Made by a program: the position numbers and the translations under genes. The notes under the pieces were generated by a model. That model made no database searches, was not told the origin of the DNA, and saw only the letters and a program-made list of their open reading frames with translations. DNA of 5,144 nucleotides from an uncultured bacterium (GTDB lineage Bacteria > Bacillota > Clostridia > Lachnospirales > Lachnospiraceae): the NCBI GenBank assembly GCA_905215405.1, contig CAJMQE010000147.1, positions 1-5,144 on the forward strand. The letters are read 5' to 3'. Shown here in pieces: positions 5,104 to 5,144 of this stretch (positions are counted from its first letter, which is position 1; the number at the start of each line of letters is the position of its first letter).

Positions 5104-5144
5104 GCACTTGAATAAGTGCCTATGCACCTTGAAAATTCAATAAT
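5104..5144 (+). other. Possible rRNA operon leader: hairpin plus boxA-like sequence
   Basis: The hairpin GCACTT (5104-5109), loop GAAT, AAGTGC (5114-5119) is followed by GCACCTTGAAAATTC (5124-5138). The CTTTGAAAA-type sequence is the boxA antitermination element of Firmicute rRNA leaders and 16S-23S spacers (B. subtilis form close to GTTCTTTGAAAACT). GTGC (5116-5119) can also pair with GCAC (5124-5127), so two alternative hairpins are possible. The window ends before any rRNA sequence, so this is an inference from the boxA resemblance and the promoters just upstream. Confidence 0.4.

Overview
The window looks like chromosomal DNA from a low-to-moderate GC Firmicute, most likely a Lachnospiraceae-type Clostridium relative. 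The grounds are strong AAGGAG-type ribosome sites, AT-rich spacers, Firmicute-type promoters, and gene types common in that group: a LytTR regulator paired with a DUF3021-like membrane protein, and an MraY-like transferase standing alone. The genus cannot be fixed from the sequence. No IS element, phage gene, tRNA or CRISPR array was seen.

Layout from left to right: (1) 1-178 is an AT-rich upstream region with two candidate promoters. (2) 179-1159 (+) encodes a DEDDh 3'-5' exonuclease with an unusual Cys/His-rich C-terminal part. (3) 1140-1180 is a perfect hairpin flanked by A and T runs; it serves as a two-way terminator and contains or touches the stop codons of both convergent genes. (4) 3736 down to 1179 (- strand) is a compact four-gene operon: a LytTR DNA-binding regulator with no receiver domain, a four-helix DUF3021-like membrane protein, an ABC ATPase and an ABC-2-type permease. 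The first three genes overlap and the last follows after 33 bases. (5) 3814-3884 is the control region of that operon. It has a good -10, a poor -35, and two 11-base direct repeats exactly 21 bases apart just upstream, which is the layout expected for an activator of the LytTR class. (6) 3897-3941 is the terminator of the next gene, on the - strand. (7) 4933 down to 3971 (-) encodes an MraY/WecA-superfamily polyprenyl-phosphate sugar-phosphate transferase, closest to MraY. (8) 4934-5144 is a divergent control region. It holds a - strand promoter for the transferase and + strand promoter signals, followed by a hairpin and a boxA-like sequence that suggests an rRNA operon leader running off the right edge.

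How the genes work together: the LytTR protein and its membrane partner probably form a LytTR regulatory system, a one-component regulator held in check by a membrane protein (S. mutans HdrRM and BrsRM are precedents). It would drive its own operon and so control the ABC exporter. The signal and the exported substrate cannot be told from sequence. The exonuclease and the MraY-like enzyme look like independent housekeeping units.
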